64,000 nucleotides of DNA from Trichomonas vaginalis G3 (GCF_026262505.1 NC_067206.1:33247896-33311895); one strand, 5' to 3'; positions 11,108 through 22,578 are shown, counted from the stretch's first letter. The notes: generated by a model from the letters alone, not told the origin. Numbers and translations: made by a program.

Positions 11108-11758
11108 ATGAGTGAATATCAATTCCCCAAAGAATCAATGGGTACAACCCTCCTTGCCATTCAGTGCACAGATGGTGTTGTCATGGCCTCAGATTCTAGA
11201 ACAAGTTCAGGCAGTTTTATCCCAAACCGTGCTACAAATAAAATCACTGAAATTCAACCAAAAATCTTCGCTGCTCGCTGTGGCAACGCTGCTGATACTC
11301 AATTTTTAGCCCGTGCCGTTAAAAACTATCTTAATGCTCTTAATATTACCAGAGAAAATACAGATGATAGTACTATCTTGGTTGCTTCTAATGTTATCAG
11401 ATCTCTTATTGTTAGATACAGGCAATACCTTTCTGCTGGTGTCATTGTTGGCGGTTGGGATTCTGCTGGACCTCAAGTTTACAGTATCGAGGTTTCTGGT
11501 ATGGCAATTAAAAAGAAGATCGCTTCAAACGGTAGCGGCTCAACATACATTCAAGCATACATAGATCAGAATTACAGAGAAGATATGACAATGGAAGAAG
11601 CTACGAAATTTGCAATTGCGGCAGTTACAGGTGCTATAATCCGTGATGGTTCATCAGGTGGTGTTGTTAATATTGTACAGATTAACGCCGATGGAGCTAA
11701 GAGAATGACAGTTCGTCCAGCTCAACAACCATTTAATTACGATATTGTCAAGGGTTAA
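11108..11758 (+). CDS. PSMB6: 20S proteasome subunit beta-1 (caspase-like)
   Basis: The protein has 216 residues and is an N-terminal-nucleophile hydrolase of the 20S proteasome core. The 12-residue propeptide ends in Gly, and Thr13 is mature Thr1 (G|TTLLAIQ). Counting from Thr1, Asp17 (ASDSRTS) and Lys33 (NRATNK) fall at the expected catalytic positions. GSGSTYI and RDGSSGG further on are the conserved active-site-supporting motifs. The order GS(F/Y)I.NR.T.K and the ADTQ motif point to beta-1 rather than beta-2 or beta-5. I start at 11108 because upstream codons in frame lack an ATG. A TCAAATG sits exactly at the start, and a stronger Inr-like TCATTCTCATGA lies at about 11063. Confidence 0.9.
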   Translation: MSEYQFPKESMGTTLLAIQCTDGVVMASDSRTSSGSFIPNRATNKITEIQPKIFAARCGNAADTQFLARAVKNYLNALNITRENTDDSTILVASNVIRSLIVRYRQYLSAGVIVGGWDSAGPQVYSIEVSGMAIKKKIASNGSGSTYIQAYIDQNYREDMTMEEATKFAIAAVTGAIIRDGSSGGVVNIVQINADGAKRMTVRPAQQPFNYDIVKG

Positions 11759-12274
11759 ATAAGAAATTCTGAACTAAATATCTCATTTATTTTATCTCGT
11801 ATATTTTACATACAATACCATTGATTTTTCTTAGTTCAAAAATAAAAAAAAATTATCCTAACACAATAATCCCTAATCCTTAACAAAAACTACTAAATTC
11901 TGTTGTATAATATTATACAGGTAGAATTTTACTTCTTTTATCTTTCATCAATGAAAAATATTTTGATATCTTTTTATTCTAATAACAAACTACTATATAA
12001 CTCACAATGCATGCAAATTTGGATAAGATTTGTTATTCAAAATGTGCATTTCAGAGTTAATAAATGATCTCAGATCAAATAACTTCATTTCCTGCTTATT
12101 AGTTGAAATCATAGAAATACCATATGTGACATATATTAACTAATAGTATATTCATCTCAGTTCCCAGATAAAATTCAAAAATTTATATCTCGAAAGGAGA
12201 AAAATGATTTTAGAAAAATTTTTGGTTGTTAATATAAAAGTATGTTCGAAATATTTTATTTATTCTATTTTGTT
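11759..12274. other. Intergenic between convergent genes
   Basis: AT-rich spacer between the 3' ends of the proteasome and BTB genes. I see no gene or RNA in it. Confidence 0.5.
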
Positions 12275-13003
12275 TTAATTGGATGGACCATTGCTGCGAG
12301 CTGGATTAATTCTATAAAGCATTGAATCTATAATCTCTACGCTAACATTATCATAAGCAACCTGGTCAGCCAATTTATTAGCTCTCTCTTGATCAATTGA
12401 TTCTGTATGAACAAAGCTTAATAAAGAGGCATAACTCTTGGAATTTTGTTGTATGAGCTTCTCAATGAAATCAAATAATTCGTTATCTGATATATCAAAG
12501 CTTTCGTCTGAAAAGATTTGCTCAAAAGCGCAAATTGGTAATTTGAAGAACTCTGGATTTTGAGAATAAGTATCAAAGTCATTGGCTAATATTTTTGCAC
12601 ATGCTGAATTATCGATGTTCGATTCACCATAATATTTCATGATTTCTATGGCGTTTTCTGGTGTTGGTTGAACGATATAATTGAGAGTAGCTTTCTGCAA
12701 GTATTCTAATTCGAGAATTGTTGCGATTTCATTCAAAAATGGCGCATTTTGTAAAGTAATTGTAATTTTATGGCCATGAAATAGATTACTGATTAATTGG
12801 AAGTAATTGTTTGGATCTTTGAGCTTAGTGAATGTATATGATGAGAAATTGGGATCATTCAGAAACTCTCTATTCATACTCGGTGAAAGGGAGCCAACTG
12901 CAACTCTGTGAACAGGATATTTCTTTCCATCGATGCAAAAGGTGAAATCTGGTGGAACAAGTTCTGTTGGACAAAATGCTTTGCCTCTTGGAAATTGTTG
13001 CAT
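12275..13003 (-). CDS. BTB/POZ-domain protein
   Basis: The protein has 242 residues. Residues 18-95 read as a BTB fold: the opening DFTFCIDGKKYPVHRVAVGSLS has the hallmark pattern of an internal beta strand followed by 'HR...LS..S'. The following roughly 130 helical residues resemble a BACK-type linker. No kelch, ankyrin or zinc-finger domain follows. BTB proteins usually dimerise and often recruit substrates to cullin-3 ligases. Small BTB-only proteins form a large family in trichomonads. The start ATG at 13001-13003 is preceded by a textbook Inr. Confidence 0.75.
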   Translation of the reverse strand: MQQFPRGKAFCPTELVPPDFTFCIDGKKYPVHRVAVGSLSPSMNREFLNDPNFSSYTFTKLKDPNNYFQLISNLFHGHKITITLQNAPFLNEIATILELEYLQKATLNYIVQPTPENAIEIMKYYGESNIDNSACAKILANDFDTYSQNPEFFKLPICAFEQIFSDESFDISDNELFDFIEKLIQQNSKSYASLLSFVHTESIDQERANKLADQVAYDNVSVEIIDSMLYRINPARSNGPSN

Positions 13004-13011
13004 GAAAATGA
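13004..13011 (-). promoter_or_regulatory. Inr core promoter of the BTB gene
   Basis: Reading the minus strand, TCATTTTC abuts the ATG. It fits the T. vaginalis initiator TCA+1YTWY and gives a 5' leader of about 6 bases. Confidence 0.7.
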
Positions 13012-13263
13012 GAAAAAAAATCCCACCCGTCTTATAAAAGTTGCCTAAAAATTATTACGCATTACTACATCATTTCTATGCAATATATGATGTGGTTATC
13101 AATAATCTCTTATAGATATCGCTTGTTTATTAGTATGATTAATGATACCTCAGTGAAAATCAACAACGCCAACAAGCAGTTATTACATGTTCATAAGAAT
13201 TCTGGATAGAATGTTAGGTAAAGAAGTTTTCATTAATTTTTCGTTTAGTCAAAAAAACAAAAT

Positions 13264-15132
13264 TTAATCAGATAAATAGTTTGGTTCTGAAGAATCTTTT
13301 TCAATATCTTGATTTTCTTTGGTAGGTGGAGATTCAATATCACGAGTTTCTTGATTATCATCATTTCCGTCTCCGCTATAGTCGCCTTTGCTTTCACGAC
13401 ATTTGTAGAAGATGATGAATCCAATAATAACAAAGATGACAATGAATGTGATGCCTGTAACAATGGATGCAATGGTGAGTTCTAAGACAACTTGACTATG
13501 AGGTTTCGCATATGGATCATCAAGCTGTTTGCTGTCTGGATCAAGTGGATCTCGAACAAATGTCATCTCTGATAGTTTGACTGTTCGACAGAATAACTCT
13601 GGATCAACACAATATGCTATTCGTTTATATGTGCCCCATCCACCACCGCCGCTTGTGTGCATAGTGTAGTTGAAACTCTGATTAACTGTAGTTCGGTTGC
13701 ATGTGATGTTCAATGGTTGATTGTCAATCCATGTTGAGTTGACAACATAAAATGTGAAGTTGTCATATTTGTTACATTTATATTCTCCGCACTCTTCTGG
13801 ATAGTAATAATAGTAACTCAATCCAGGCAGAACTGCTTTTCCTCTTGGGCACGATACTTGAGGGAATCTAATCCACATATAATCAAAAATTTCTTGATTA
13901 CCTACATAAGTCCAATTCAACGGATTATAAAAATTAATTCCTTTGCAATATTTCGTATCCGAATTTTGGCAATCTTTTGGTTTAAATGTCTGTAAAGATG
14001 TTCCTATATGTTTGAAATCGAATCCAACATTCTTATAAATATAATCAGATCGATACTGATAGCTCAATGGATAAACAAGTTGAGGAGGACCGATAGCAAA
14101 ATCTTTGATTGGTTTACCACCAATTTGGGATTCTGGATTTCCCCAAACTAGTGGTTGTGCCATTGACCAATTACAGATATAATTTCCTGTATCTTGTAAT
14201 ATTGCTATTGTTGCATCTGTTATTCTTTCATAATCATAACCTTCTATTTCCAATGTCATTCCTACATTTAAATCAGAATTGAATTTTGAAGCCTTTAAAT
14301 GTGATCCCATTGTTCCTGAACCACCGCCATCTTCTATTTCGATGCCGGATGGACAATCATTATCATCACCTTCGAATGTTTCAACACCATAATGTTTGAC
14401 TGCAAATTTGTGTGAATTCGGTGAAATCAAAAATGTGAAATTCTTTCCATATTTTGTCATCTTACAATGTGTTTGATTATAATCCCATAACTTTGTTGAA
14501 TTCGGTTCATGATAATTTATATGGAATGATCCAAGTGCATGTGTTAATTCATGAAATGCAACATGTATGAAATAACTTGAACTTGAATTAAATTTTGATT
14601 CTTTATTTGATACATATGCATTATTGAATTCAATGTGTCCTGATGTAGGTCTATGATATTCATCATAACCACTATATCCTCCTTGTGCAAGTACAGAAGA
14701 AAAAACTTCGAAATATGATATATAGATTGTTAATTTGTAATCGTAATCTTTATTTGGAGTTGGACGGACTTTAATGAACTTTTGAGTAAATTCGATGAGA
14801 TTATCGATCGTTTTGTAAAACTCTGTTAGGTTTTTATTTGTTATAAGATCAGATTCCTTGCATGTTATATTATACCATGAAAAAGGAATAACTTGTCCAA
14901 CTTCATAACATGTATAATAATCTCTTTCTTTTCCTGTTATGTAATCGTAATTTAACTTGATTCTTATGTTTTTCCATTCTTCATCTAGTGATTGACGAGT
15001 TCCGTTTGGATAAGATGGTTCAAAAACTGGTTCTTCAGTGAGTCTTCTTCCATCAGGTCCAAATTCATTTTTGAAAAAAGAATGCTTGACACTTAAAATA
15101 CTCAAGATCATAATCAGAAATGTCAAATTCAT
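13264..15132 (-). CDS. GP63-like (leishmanolysin, M8) surface metalloprotease
   Basis: The protein has 622 residues. A hydrophobic N-terminus (NLTFLIMILSILSV) serves as signal peptide. The zinc site HELTH is at about residues 194-198 in the context FHELTHALG. A third His candidate is near 278 (GTMGSHLK), with a following Met-turn candidate (VGMTLEIE). Paired cysteines continue to about 540. A C-terminal membrane helix (about 555-582, IASIVTGITFIVIFVIIGFI) precedes an acidic cytoplasmic tail. The family cleaves host and own proteins at the cell surface and is expanded in T. vaginalis. A C-terminal TM anchor instead of GPI is usual for trichomonad members. All motifs appear intact. Confidence 0.9.
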   Translation of the reverse strand: MNLTFLIMILSILSVKHSFFKNEFGPDGRRLTEEPVFEPSYPNGTRQSLDEEWKNIRIKLNYDYITGKERDYYTCYEVGQVIPFSWYNITCKESDLITNKNLTEFYKTIDNLIEFTQKFIKVRPTPNKDYDYKLTIYISYFEVFSSVLAQGGYSGYDEYHRPTSGHIEFNNAYVSNKESKFNSSSSYFIHVAFHELTHALGSFHINYHEPNSTKLWDYNQTHCKMTKYGKNFTFLISPNSHKFAVKHYGVETFEGDDNDCPSGIEIEDGGGSGTMGSHLKASKFNSDLNVGMTLEIEGYDYERITDATIAILQDTGNYICNWSMAQPLVWGNPESQIGGKPIKDFAIGPPQLVYPLSYQYRSDYIYKNVGFDFKHIGTSLQTFKPKDCQNSDTKYCKGINFYNPLNWTYVGNQEIFDYMWIRFPQVSCPRGKAVLPGLSYYYYYPEECGEYKCNKYDNFTFYVVNSTWIDNQPLNITCNRTTVNQSFNYTMHTSGGGGWGTYKRIAYCVDPELFCRTVKLSEMTFVRDPLDPDSKQLDDPYAKPHSQVVLELTIASIVTGITFIVIFVIIGFIIFYKCRESKGDYSGDGNDDNQETRDIESPPTKENQDIEKDSSEPNYLSD

Positions 15133-15147
15133 TCAAATTTAAATTGA
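15133..15147 (-). promoter_or_regulatory. Inr-like promoter of the GP63-like gene
   Basis: On the minus strand TTCAATTTAAATTTGA precedes the ATG. TCA+1 would give a 13-base leader, typical for the species. Confidence 0.5.
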
Positions 15148-17320
15148 ATCGGATTTGGGTTAAATTATTATTTGCGTGTTAGGATATATTATCACATTCG
15201 TGATTATTGAAATTTTGAGAGAGCGGCTTTCGGTTATCAAACTATAAAATACAAAATCTGATTTAGGGTCCGAATCATTTTTTGGGAAAATCCATAGGAA
15301 TTTTTTTGAGAATTGTTGCGGTAAAGTACCGAAATTAGTGAACGAATAGATATGAATATTTAACTCTCCAATTAAATGTTATACATCATGATTTTACGTC
15401 TTAAGTTTTAAATTTAAAAAAAATATTTCAGTAAATTTATAAAATTAAAAGTTTAAGTACAACAAAAACAAAATAGCATAAATGGACAATATTGTCTGAA
15501 GGCTCAATATTGAATTTCGAATAAAAAAATGTATTGTTTTAAAAAAAAAACTCTTAAATTATGCATCTGTATTTGCAACGACTTTGTTTCCAATTAGTGC
15601 GCAAAAATCAGAACTTTAATCTTTAGAAAGGTGAAATTAAATGGTATCATTTTATTGTAATTTCTTCAAACTTGGAATATACAGGAACCTACTTTCCCAA
15701 CCCTTTGTAACTACTAAAAAAGATTTACTTGAAATAAAAAAGCAACGAATAAAGATTTTGAAGAATCATTGGACTTAAAGTCTCAAATTTTGTTTGGTTT
15801 TCTAATATTTGTAAATTCAGCTGAATCTGATAAGAAAAATCTTTTGATTTAATCTTTCTAACCTATATTTTCTTGACAGAAATTGCAAAACATCATGTGG
15901 CTATATTTTCAATAAGAATATGCACATATACTATTCTATATTGGCAGGTGTATGAAATAATTATAAAAAAGAAACGAATAACCTTTGAAATATATATTTA
16001 AAAATTTCAGAAGATCAACTGTAGAAATTTGAGAGAGATACAGGTCAATTATTCTGATCAATTAAAAGAATTTGATTTCATTGTGATTTAGCAGTTGCTT
16101 CATCCGAAAATTCAAGTCTTTATTTGACGATAATAAAATTTTCTGAGGGATTTTAATAATGGTTTCAACAATAATATAAATATCAAAATTGCATTGGTAT
16201 AACAACTACAGTTATGATTTGATTATTTTTAATGCGATTTAACACATTATCGAAATAAGAAGATTTTTAGAAATCATAAAATAGCTGGTATCATTAATTA
16301 TTAAATTATATTTTTAGAGTAGACTGTATTGTTTGACTGAAAAGCCTGATTTGAGGAAAAAGAAGCTGAATAACGTGAAACGTCAAGCTAATAGAAAGCG
16401 ACAAGGCTTTAGCGAATACAAAAAATATACTACAAAATAGACTACTTTATTTTTTTAAATAGAAAACTCTATAGAAAAAAATAATAAAAACTATAGAAAT
16501 AATAGCAAGGAGAATGGAGCATACTATGAGATTTGTTGAAATTAAAAGACAAATGAAACAATGATATTTAAAATAAAAATAAAATAATAAAAAAGTATAT
16601 GCATTTTCTCTTGTTAATAATAACTAATATTGTATTTTAAATTGAAATATGAGAAGAAAAACCTGGAGATAGTTACCTAAGTGAAAAATGAAAACTAAAT
16701 TGAATAGTATATGAAAACGAAGTTGCTTTGAATTAGGAATAATGAAGAAGTGTTTTAGATTTGGATCAAAAAAAAGGAAGAAAATAAAATCATAGGTAAA
16801 TAAAGATAAGACTAATAATTGCAGTCTTTAAAGTAATTAAAATGGTAAAATAAAATTGATTATTATAAAAAAAAATATTAAGCATATTTAAGTGCTGAAA
16901 ATGAATTATAAAGGCAAGGGGAGCTGCTTTGTGAAGTTTATGATTTATTTTGATTGTGTTTAAACTGAAATTCAGAAAGAAAAGAAGAACATTAAATGAC
17001 AGTATAGAAAAAAATAAAGGAACTGAAATTTGAAAAGTAATACAAAAGTACAATTGAATGATTGAAGAAAGAAGAAGTTTTGTTGTTCCAAAAATATTTG
17101 AAACGAGTTTATACTTTAATAAATCAAAAATACTCTATTTACATTAAAAGCTTTGAATTGATGATATAAAATGGAAATGATATTAAATTTTAAATGAAGA
17201 AAGAGATATGTTGTTAAAGTTGATATACGGTATTATTGTTGTAAAAATGAGAAAACAGATAAATTGTTCAATAACATTTGGAGATAGAAAATTGGGATTA
17301 GAGTAATTTATGGACAAGGA
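15148..17320. other. Intergenic, purine-rich in its right half
   Basis: No gene is recognised. From about 16450 to 17320 the plus strand is strikingly poor in C and rich in A/G. The open frame on the opposite strand there (16790-17053) follows from this composition and is not called. Confidence 0.45.
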
Positions 17321-17333
17321 TAAAAACCGTTTG
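17321..17333. repeat. Target-site duplication, left
   Basis: TAAAAACCGTTTG occurs immediately outside both ends of the transposon, here and at 20506-20518. The exact border is ambiguous by a few bases, because the shared direct repeat extends to 17 bases if end bases are counted as target. Confidence 0.7.
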
Positions 17334-20300
17334 TTGTTATAGACCGAAAATAGATTTTTTCGGTTTTCTCTTCAAATAATTGAAAGAATGATACTATTAT
17401 AGGTTTATTATATTATATAGCATATAATCATGCTATAGCCGAAAATTATAAGTTTTGAGAAGATTGAATATAACACAAATAAATTTGAATGTAAGTTAAA
17501 TTGCTTGTTGTTTTTAATAGCTATTTAATGAGAAATCCAATATTGCAAAATTCAAATTGAATGATTGAAAGAACAGAAAAAGTCATTCTTTTCAATTTCG
17601 AATTTGTTTCATTGTATTTATAATTATATGGCAAATAAGATATTTAAACTTGATTTTTGAAGGAAAATTCACAAAATTGAATAAATTCAAATAATTTTTA
17701 TTCAAAAATAAACTAGTTATTTGAGTTTAATACTAATTATCTATTCAAACTACAAAGTTTGTAATTTAAAATATTTTGTGAGATCAGCTTGAATTAATTC
17801 AAGGTTCTTTTCAATTAATATTAATGACCATATTACGCATTTTCGAACATTCTAAACCAAAATAATAAAAATGGAGACGAATGTTAAATTTGCTAGACAT
17901 GGGGGAGTTGTCTGCAAAGTTTTAGCTCTTATCTCTAACAAAAAATTAATTTTTAAAAAAATGACCGAATACGTTTCACAGCGAGAAAAAAATAAAAGGC
18001 AAGATAGAATTTTCTAGACATAAAGAAGTTGTTTACCGAGTTTTAGCTCTTATCTCTAACAAAAAATTAATTTTTAAAAAAATGACCGAATACGTTTCAC
18101 AGCGAGAAAAAAATAAAACTGTACACTGATTTTCATTTTCATTTCCAGTCACTTTACTTATTATTTTTTCTTTTTTTTCATTTTAATTATAAATTATTTC
18201 GTATTACGTTTATTTACGTTACCATTTTCTTTATTCTTTTGAATTCCATACTAGACACTTATAGAATATTTTGATTGTTAACGTACTTCATTAGAATGAA
18301 TCCTTACAAAGGGTATGTCGATCGAATTTACCTAATTGGTATTTCCAATCAGATTGAAGAAGGTAAAATGACATGGGAAGAAGCTTGCACCCATGTTCCC
18401 ATCGCCCCAACCCTTCAATCAAATGATTTCAAATATTTAGATGTTTCAAAATCTTTTTTACAAAATCAATTTAGCTTACAGAATATCCCATTGCCTAAAG
18501 GCAAGAAAGGTCGTAGGGTCAATCCCTACGACCAAATCAAAGCTCTTGCTGTGATACATGACCACTGGGCCTTTCCCTGTGGTCAAACAAAACAATGGAA
18601 ACGTTTGAAATTACAACAAATTGATGTATCTTATAGAGAAGTACGCAGATACTTCAAAGAAAATCATTTCACCAAGACGCGATTAGAGCATGCCGGGCCA
18701 GAAACAGCAGTAAGATATTGGGCGCTTTCACCCAATCTTATCTGGCACGCAGATGTTCATTATTTTAGGGGTGTTCGTGGCCAATATATTTATGGCATAA
18801 TCGACGATTTTAGCCGCAAAGTCCTAGCGTATATACAAATACCAGATATGCTGGCAGCGACGACAGCGAACGTTGCGGCTTCCGCCTTCATTGAATTTGG
18901 CGCCCCTTATTGTTTCTGGACCGACAACGGTTCAGAAAATAGGGGCGCCTTTCAAGATCTACTTGATCTTTGGGGCGTCCAATGGCGGCATACAGACTCT
19001 CATTCTCCCTACCAAAATGGGAAGATTGAGAGATTCTGGCCGCCATTGGAGCGCTGCAAAGCATTCAGGCTATTCCTGCCTTTATTTGGAGTACAATAAT
19101 AACACACCGCATGAAGATCTCCCAATTAATCCATTAACCGGAACAAATTACACGCCAAATCAAATGTATCAGCTGAAACCGAAATACACAAATGCAGATA
19201 CAGAAAGGTTGTGGCAAATATGGGATACAGATACAGGCATGACCGCTGTTGACACATTCACAGCGTAATAATAAACATAATTTTTTAATTTCATTTTTAA
19301 CAAGTTTTTTTAAATGTATGTAATGAATAATTCATTAGAATATGATAATGCACATTGTAACAGAATAGAACAATCACCAAAATTTTTTTGAAATTAAAAA
19401 ATAAAAGTAAAAAGTATAAAGTAATCTAACCGAAAAAGATATTTAAAGAATTTTGGAAAAAACAGAATAAGGATAATGATATTATTTTAGATACACAATC
19501 GATGTATTGAAGAATAATCCGGTAAAATGATGATATAAAATTAGATTATTTTACAAGTAGCTAAAAGAATAAAACTATAATATAAAATAAATGAAGTTTA
19601 ATGAAACAATAAAGGTTAAATAAATAATAAAGATTTTTATTTTATATCAGTATTGAGAAGAAGTAACAGCTGACACTTGGAAGACAACTTCTTTATGTCT
19701 AGAAAATTCTATCTTGCCTTTTATTTTTTTCTCGCTGTGAAACGTATTCGGTCATTTTTTTAAAAATTAATTTTTTGTTAGAGATAAGAGCTAAAACTCG
19801 GTAAACAACTTCTTTATGTCTAGAAAATTCTATCTTGCCTTTTATTTTTTTCTCGCTGCTGTGAAACGTATTCGGTCATTTTTTTAAAAATTAATTTTTT
19901 GTTAGAGATAAGAGCTAAAACTTTGCAGACAACTCCCCCATGTCTAGCAAATTTAACATTCGTCTCCCATTTTTATATTTGGTTTAGAATGTTCGAAAAT
20001 GCGTAATATGGTCATTAATATTAATTGAAAAGAACCTTGAATTAATTCAAGCTGATCTCACAAAATATTTTAAATTACAAACTTTGTAGTTTGAATAGAT
20101 AATTAGTATTAAACTCAAATAACTAGTTTATTTTTGAATAAAAATTATTTGAATTTATTCAATTTTGTGAATTTTCCTTCAAAAATCAAGTTTAAATATC
20201 TTATTTGCCATATAATTATAAATACAATGAAACAAATTCGAAATTGAAAAGAATGACTTTTTCTGTTCTTTCAATCATTCAATTTGAATTTTGCAATATT

Positions 20301-20505
20301 GGATTTCTCATTAAATAGCTATTAAAAACAACAAGCAATTTAACTTACATTCAAATTTATTTGTGTTATATTCAATCTTCTCAAAACTTATAATTTTCGG
20401 CTATAGCATGATTATATGCTATATAATATAATAAACCTATAATAGTATCATTCTTTCAATTATTTGAAGAGAAAACCGAAAAAATCTATTTTCGGTCTAT
20501 AACAA
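17334..20505 (+). mobile_element. IS481/IS3-like eukaryotic DNA transposon with long TIRs
   Basis: The element is about 3.2 kb. Left arm 17334 to about 18118 and right arm about 19677-20505 are long, nearly identical inverted repeats starting TTGTTATAGACC. Each arm contains tandem copies of a roughly 110-bp segment (the 'GACCGAATACGTTTCACAGC' block). The right arm holds an extra partial copy. Between the arms lies a single DDE transposase. Arm identity suggests recent activity or gene conversion, although the transposase is now frameshifted. Matching direct repeats flank both ends. Confidence 0.8.
18296..19268 (+). pseudogene. rve-type DDE transposase (IS481/IS3-like), frameshifted
   Basis: From the ATG at 18296 (MNPYKGYVDRIYLIGI) the frame encodes an N-terminal helix-turn-helix-like region. 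An integrase core follows: IWHADVHYFRG (first Asp), FWTDNGSENRG (second Asp) and SPYQNGKIERFW (catalytic Glu). Shortly after the Glu the frame is lost (stop near 19099). The family's C-terminal hallmark (EYNNNTPHEDLPINP) continues in another frame to 19268. At least one and probably two indels lie at about 19055-19095. The preserved triad and intact upstream frame suggest recent inactivation or an indel error. An ATG at 18275 in frame is an alternative start. Confidence 0.8.
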
Positions 20506-20518
20506 TAAAAACCGTTTG
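20506..20518. repeat. Target-site duplication, right
   Basis: Second copy of TAAAAACCGTTTG, directly after the right terminal repeat. Confidence 0.7.
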
Positions 20519-21177
20519 TTGATTTAAATGAAGCATACAATTTAAAATTAAGAGGAAAAGGTTTGACATGTATTTTTATGCATATTTAAACCAATAATAA
20601 TCAAGTGTATACATTCAATAATTGAACTTGAAAAAATTCAATTCAATTATTTGCTATATGATTTATTCAAAAACTCCACTATCATATATCTTGATGAAAT
20701 ATTAAAATCGACTTCTTCTCAAATATTATAAGAATTAGTGATATTGGTAATTATTAACTATATTAATGTTTTTCTAATTTCTCATAAAATATTTTTCGAC
20801 AAAAAGTCATTTTCAATTTCAATTTATTTAATTGCATCTTTTTATAACGTACTTTTACAATTTTATCATGTAACTTTGCTGCACTAAATAAAAATATTTG
20901 TATTATCAAATTGGAATTGACTATCGTTTTGGTTCCTTTTCAGAACTTCTCAATTCTTATTTCAATGTTTCATGATATTTTCTCATATTTCAAAATATAA
21001 TTTGTTACAATATAGAATTATCATGAGTTTTCAATTTATTGTAAATGAATTCAATCTTTTTTTCGATTTATCCAATATATTTTATATTACTATTTATTAT
21101 TATGATATATATTTATCTTAAGCTTTTTGTAAAGTTTTCAATATTTTCTTAGTAGTTTTCTAATCAAAAAATCTTCG
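20519..21177. other. Intergenic upstream of the E2F-like gene
   Basis: AT-rich sequence with no gene or structured repeat noted. The likely core promoter is the TC-rich stretch just before 21178. Confidence 0.45.
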
Positions 21178-21867
21178 ATGTTTGAATCTTCTTCTTTCCG
21201 GCAAAGTCCTAAACACTTTTCTCATGATTTTAAGAATCAGCTACTCAGATTGATTCAGTATTGCGATCAGAATAATACCCAATTTTTTAAAATGACCAAG
21301 TTATCGACATATTTAGGATTCCATAAACGACGTTTTTATGACGCAATTAATATACTTGATGCAATTGGATGTTGCACTAGAATGGATAACGATACTTTTC
21401 TTTGGAATGGTTTATCAAATGTTAATACATTTATTCAACATTTAGTAGAACAAAATAGTGTTTATTCTGAAAAACAAGAGCTCGCAAAGATATTACCAGA
21501 ACAAGATGTTATAAACTTAAAGATTATGACACAACAATTTATATTATGTTTTATTGCTTTACAGTATCAGCAACTTAATATCAAAGAGGTATCTAATTAT
21601 TTTTCAAGAAACTCAGATCATTTTAAAACAATTGTGTGTAAATTATATCAAATCACCCACGTATTAACCTCTATTGGTATTATTGATAAAACCAAAAAGT
21701 CAGGAGAATATAAAATTAGCGACAATCTAATTTTCCCTATGACAGATACATATCCCTTCTCAATACCCGCTCTTTTGAAAAGGCAGGTTCCATGGAATTA
21801 TTGCTCCAAAGTAATAGAAGAAAGGAGAACAGAATATAGAAAATATCAAAATAAAGATCTTGAATAA
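21178..21867 (+). CDS. E2F-like transcription factor with two winged-helix domains
   Basis: The protein has 229 residues. Residues about 15-80 form an E2F/DP winged helix whose recognition helix reads KRRFYDAINILDAIGC, followed by the wing strand DTFLWNG. It matches the RRIYDI.NVLE.IG...W.G pattern of the family. A second winged-helix candidate spans about 115-172 (LNIKEVSNYF...CKLYQITHVLTSIGIIDK...GEYKISDN). Two DNA-binding domains without dimerisation, marked-box or Rb-binding regions is the layout of atypical E2Fs (E2F7/8, plant DEL). Those bind DNA without DP and repress cell-cycle genes. The second domain lacks the RR pair, so its DNA binding is uncertain. Confidence 0.75.
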   Translation: MFESSSFRQSPKHFSHDFKNQLLRLIQYCDQNNTQFFKMTKLSTYLGFHKRRFYDAINILDAIGCCTRMDNDTFLWNGLSNVNTFIQHLVEQNSVYSEKQELAKILPEQDVINLKIMTQQFILCFIALQYQQLNIKEVSNYFSRNSDHFKTIVCKLYQITHVLTSIGIIDKTKKSGEYKISDNLIFPMTDTYPFSIPALLKRQVPWNYCSKVIEERRTEYRKYQNKDLE

Positions 21868-22465
21868 AAATGTTCTATTGTTTGATTTACATAAAGTATT
21901 GAATTTTCCCACAAATGCAAGGGTTTTTTGGATTTTTTAAGTGAGTTTTACCTTTTTTTATTGATAGGATCGCCTGGAAAGATTTGTTTAATATCAAAAA
22001 CAATAAAGTCGAATTTGAACTTTACTGAAGGAAGATAATATTTTCCAGATCAATACTATGGATAAAATGGAAATATTTTCATCCTTTTATAAAAAGTTAG
22101 ATCGAATACAGTTTTGAAAACCATATTGCTTATTGGAATATGATGAGAAAAGGATATTATTTTTAGAGAGAAGATCTATATAAGAAATTATGATAATATT
22201 GTAAAGTTGAAATACAATTAAGGCATTCAAGTGAATTGATAATGGATTGAAGAAAGATGTGATAGATTACTAAATAAATAAGAAGATAATAGTTTATCCA
22301 TGAAAAGAAAAAAAAAATTCGAAGAAAAATAAGATTAAACGAATGGTTTTGCTATATTTCTAACCTGCACTGAAACTTGGAATATTTAATGCATTATGGG
22401 TAAAAATCGATCAAAAAATTAGAAAATATTAATTATGAGGAATCTTGTTAGATATTTTTCAGATT
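21868..22465. other. Intergenic between E2F-like gene and tRNA-Thr
   Basis: AT-rich sequence with no gene. A T-rich run with a G-rich start lies near 21915-21960. I see nothing else. Confidence 0.45.
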
Positions 22466-22538
22466 GCCCTAGTAGCCTAGTGGTTATAGCGTGTGCCTCG
22501 TAAGCGCAAGGTCGCCGGTTCGACTCCGGTCTGGGGCA
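22466..22538 (+). tRNA. tRNA-Thr (anticodon CGT)
   Basis: The 73-base sequence folds as a tRNA. The acceptor stem GCCCTAG pairs with CTGGGGC. The anticodon stem TGTGC/GCGCA closes the loop CTCGTAA with CGT at 22499-22501 (reads ACG, Thr). The T arm has loop TTCGACT, and the discriminator base is A. The D stem has a mismatch (GCC...AGC). There is no intron and CCA is not encoded. A run of six T (22544-22549) follows as RNA polymerase III terminator. Confidence 0.92.
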
Positions 22539-22543
22539 TTAAA

Positions 22544-22549
22544 TTTTTT
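22544..22549 (+). terminator. Pol III terminator of tRNA-Thr
   Basis: Six consecutive T residues begin six bases after the tRNA 3' end, the usual termination signal of RNA polymerase III. Confidence 0.75.
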
Positions 22550-22578
22550 CATAGCGATTTGTAAAATTTCAATTATTC

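Noticed and set aside
16790..17053. 87-codon Phe/Leu-rich frame on the minus strand
   Set aside because: Product of the purine-rich composition of the plus strand; no Inr or conserved motif.
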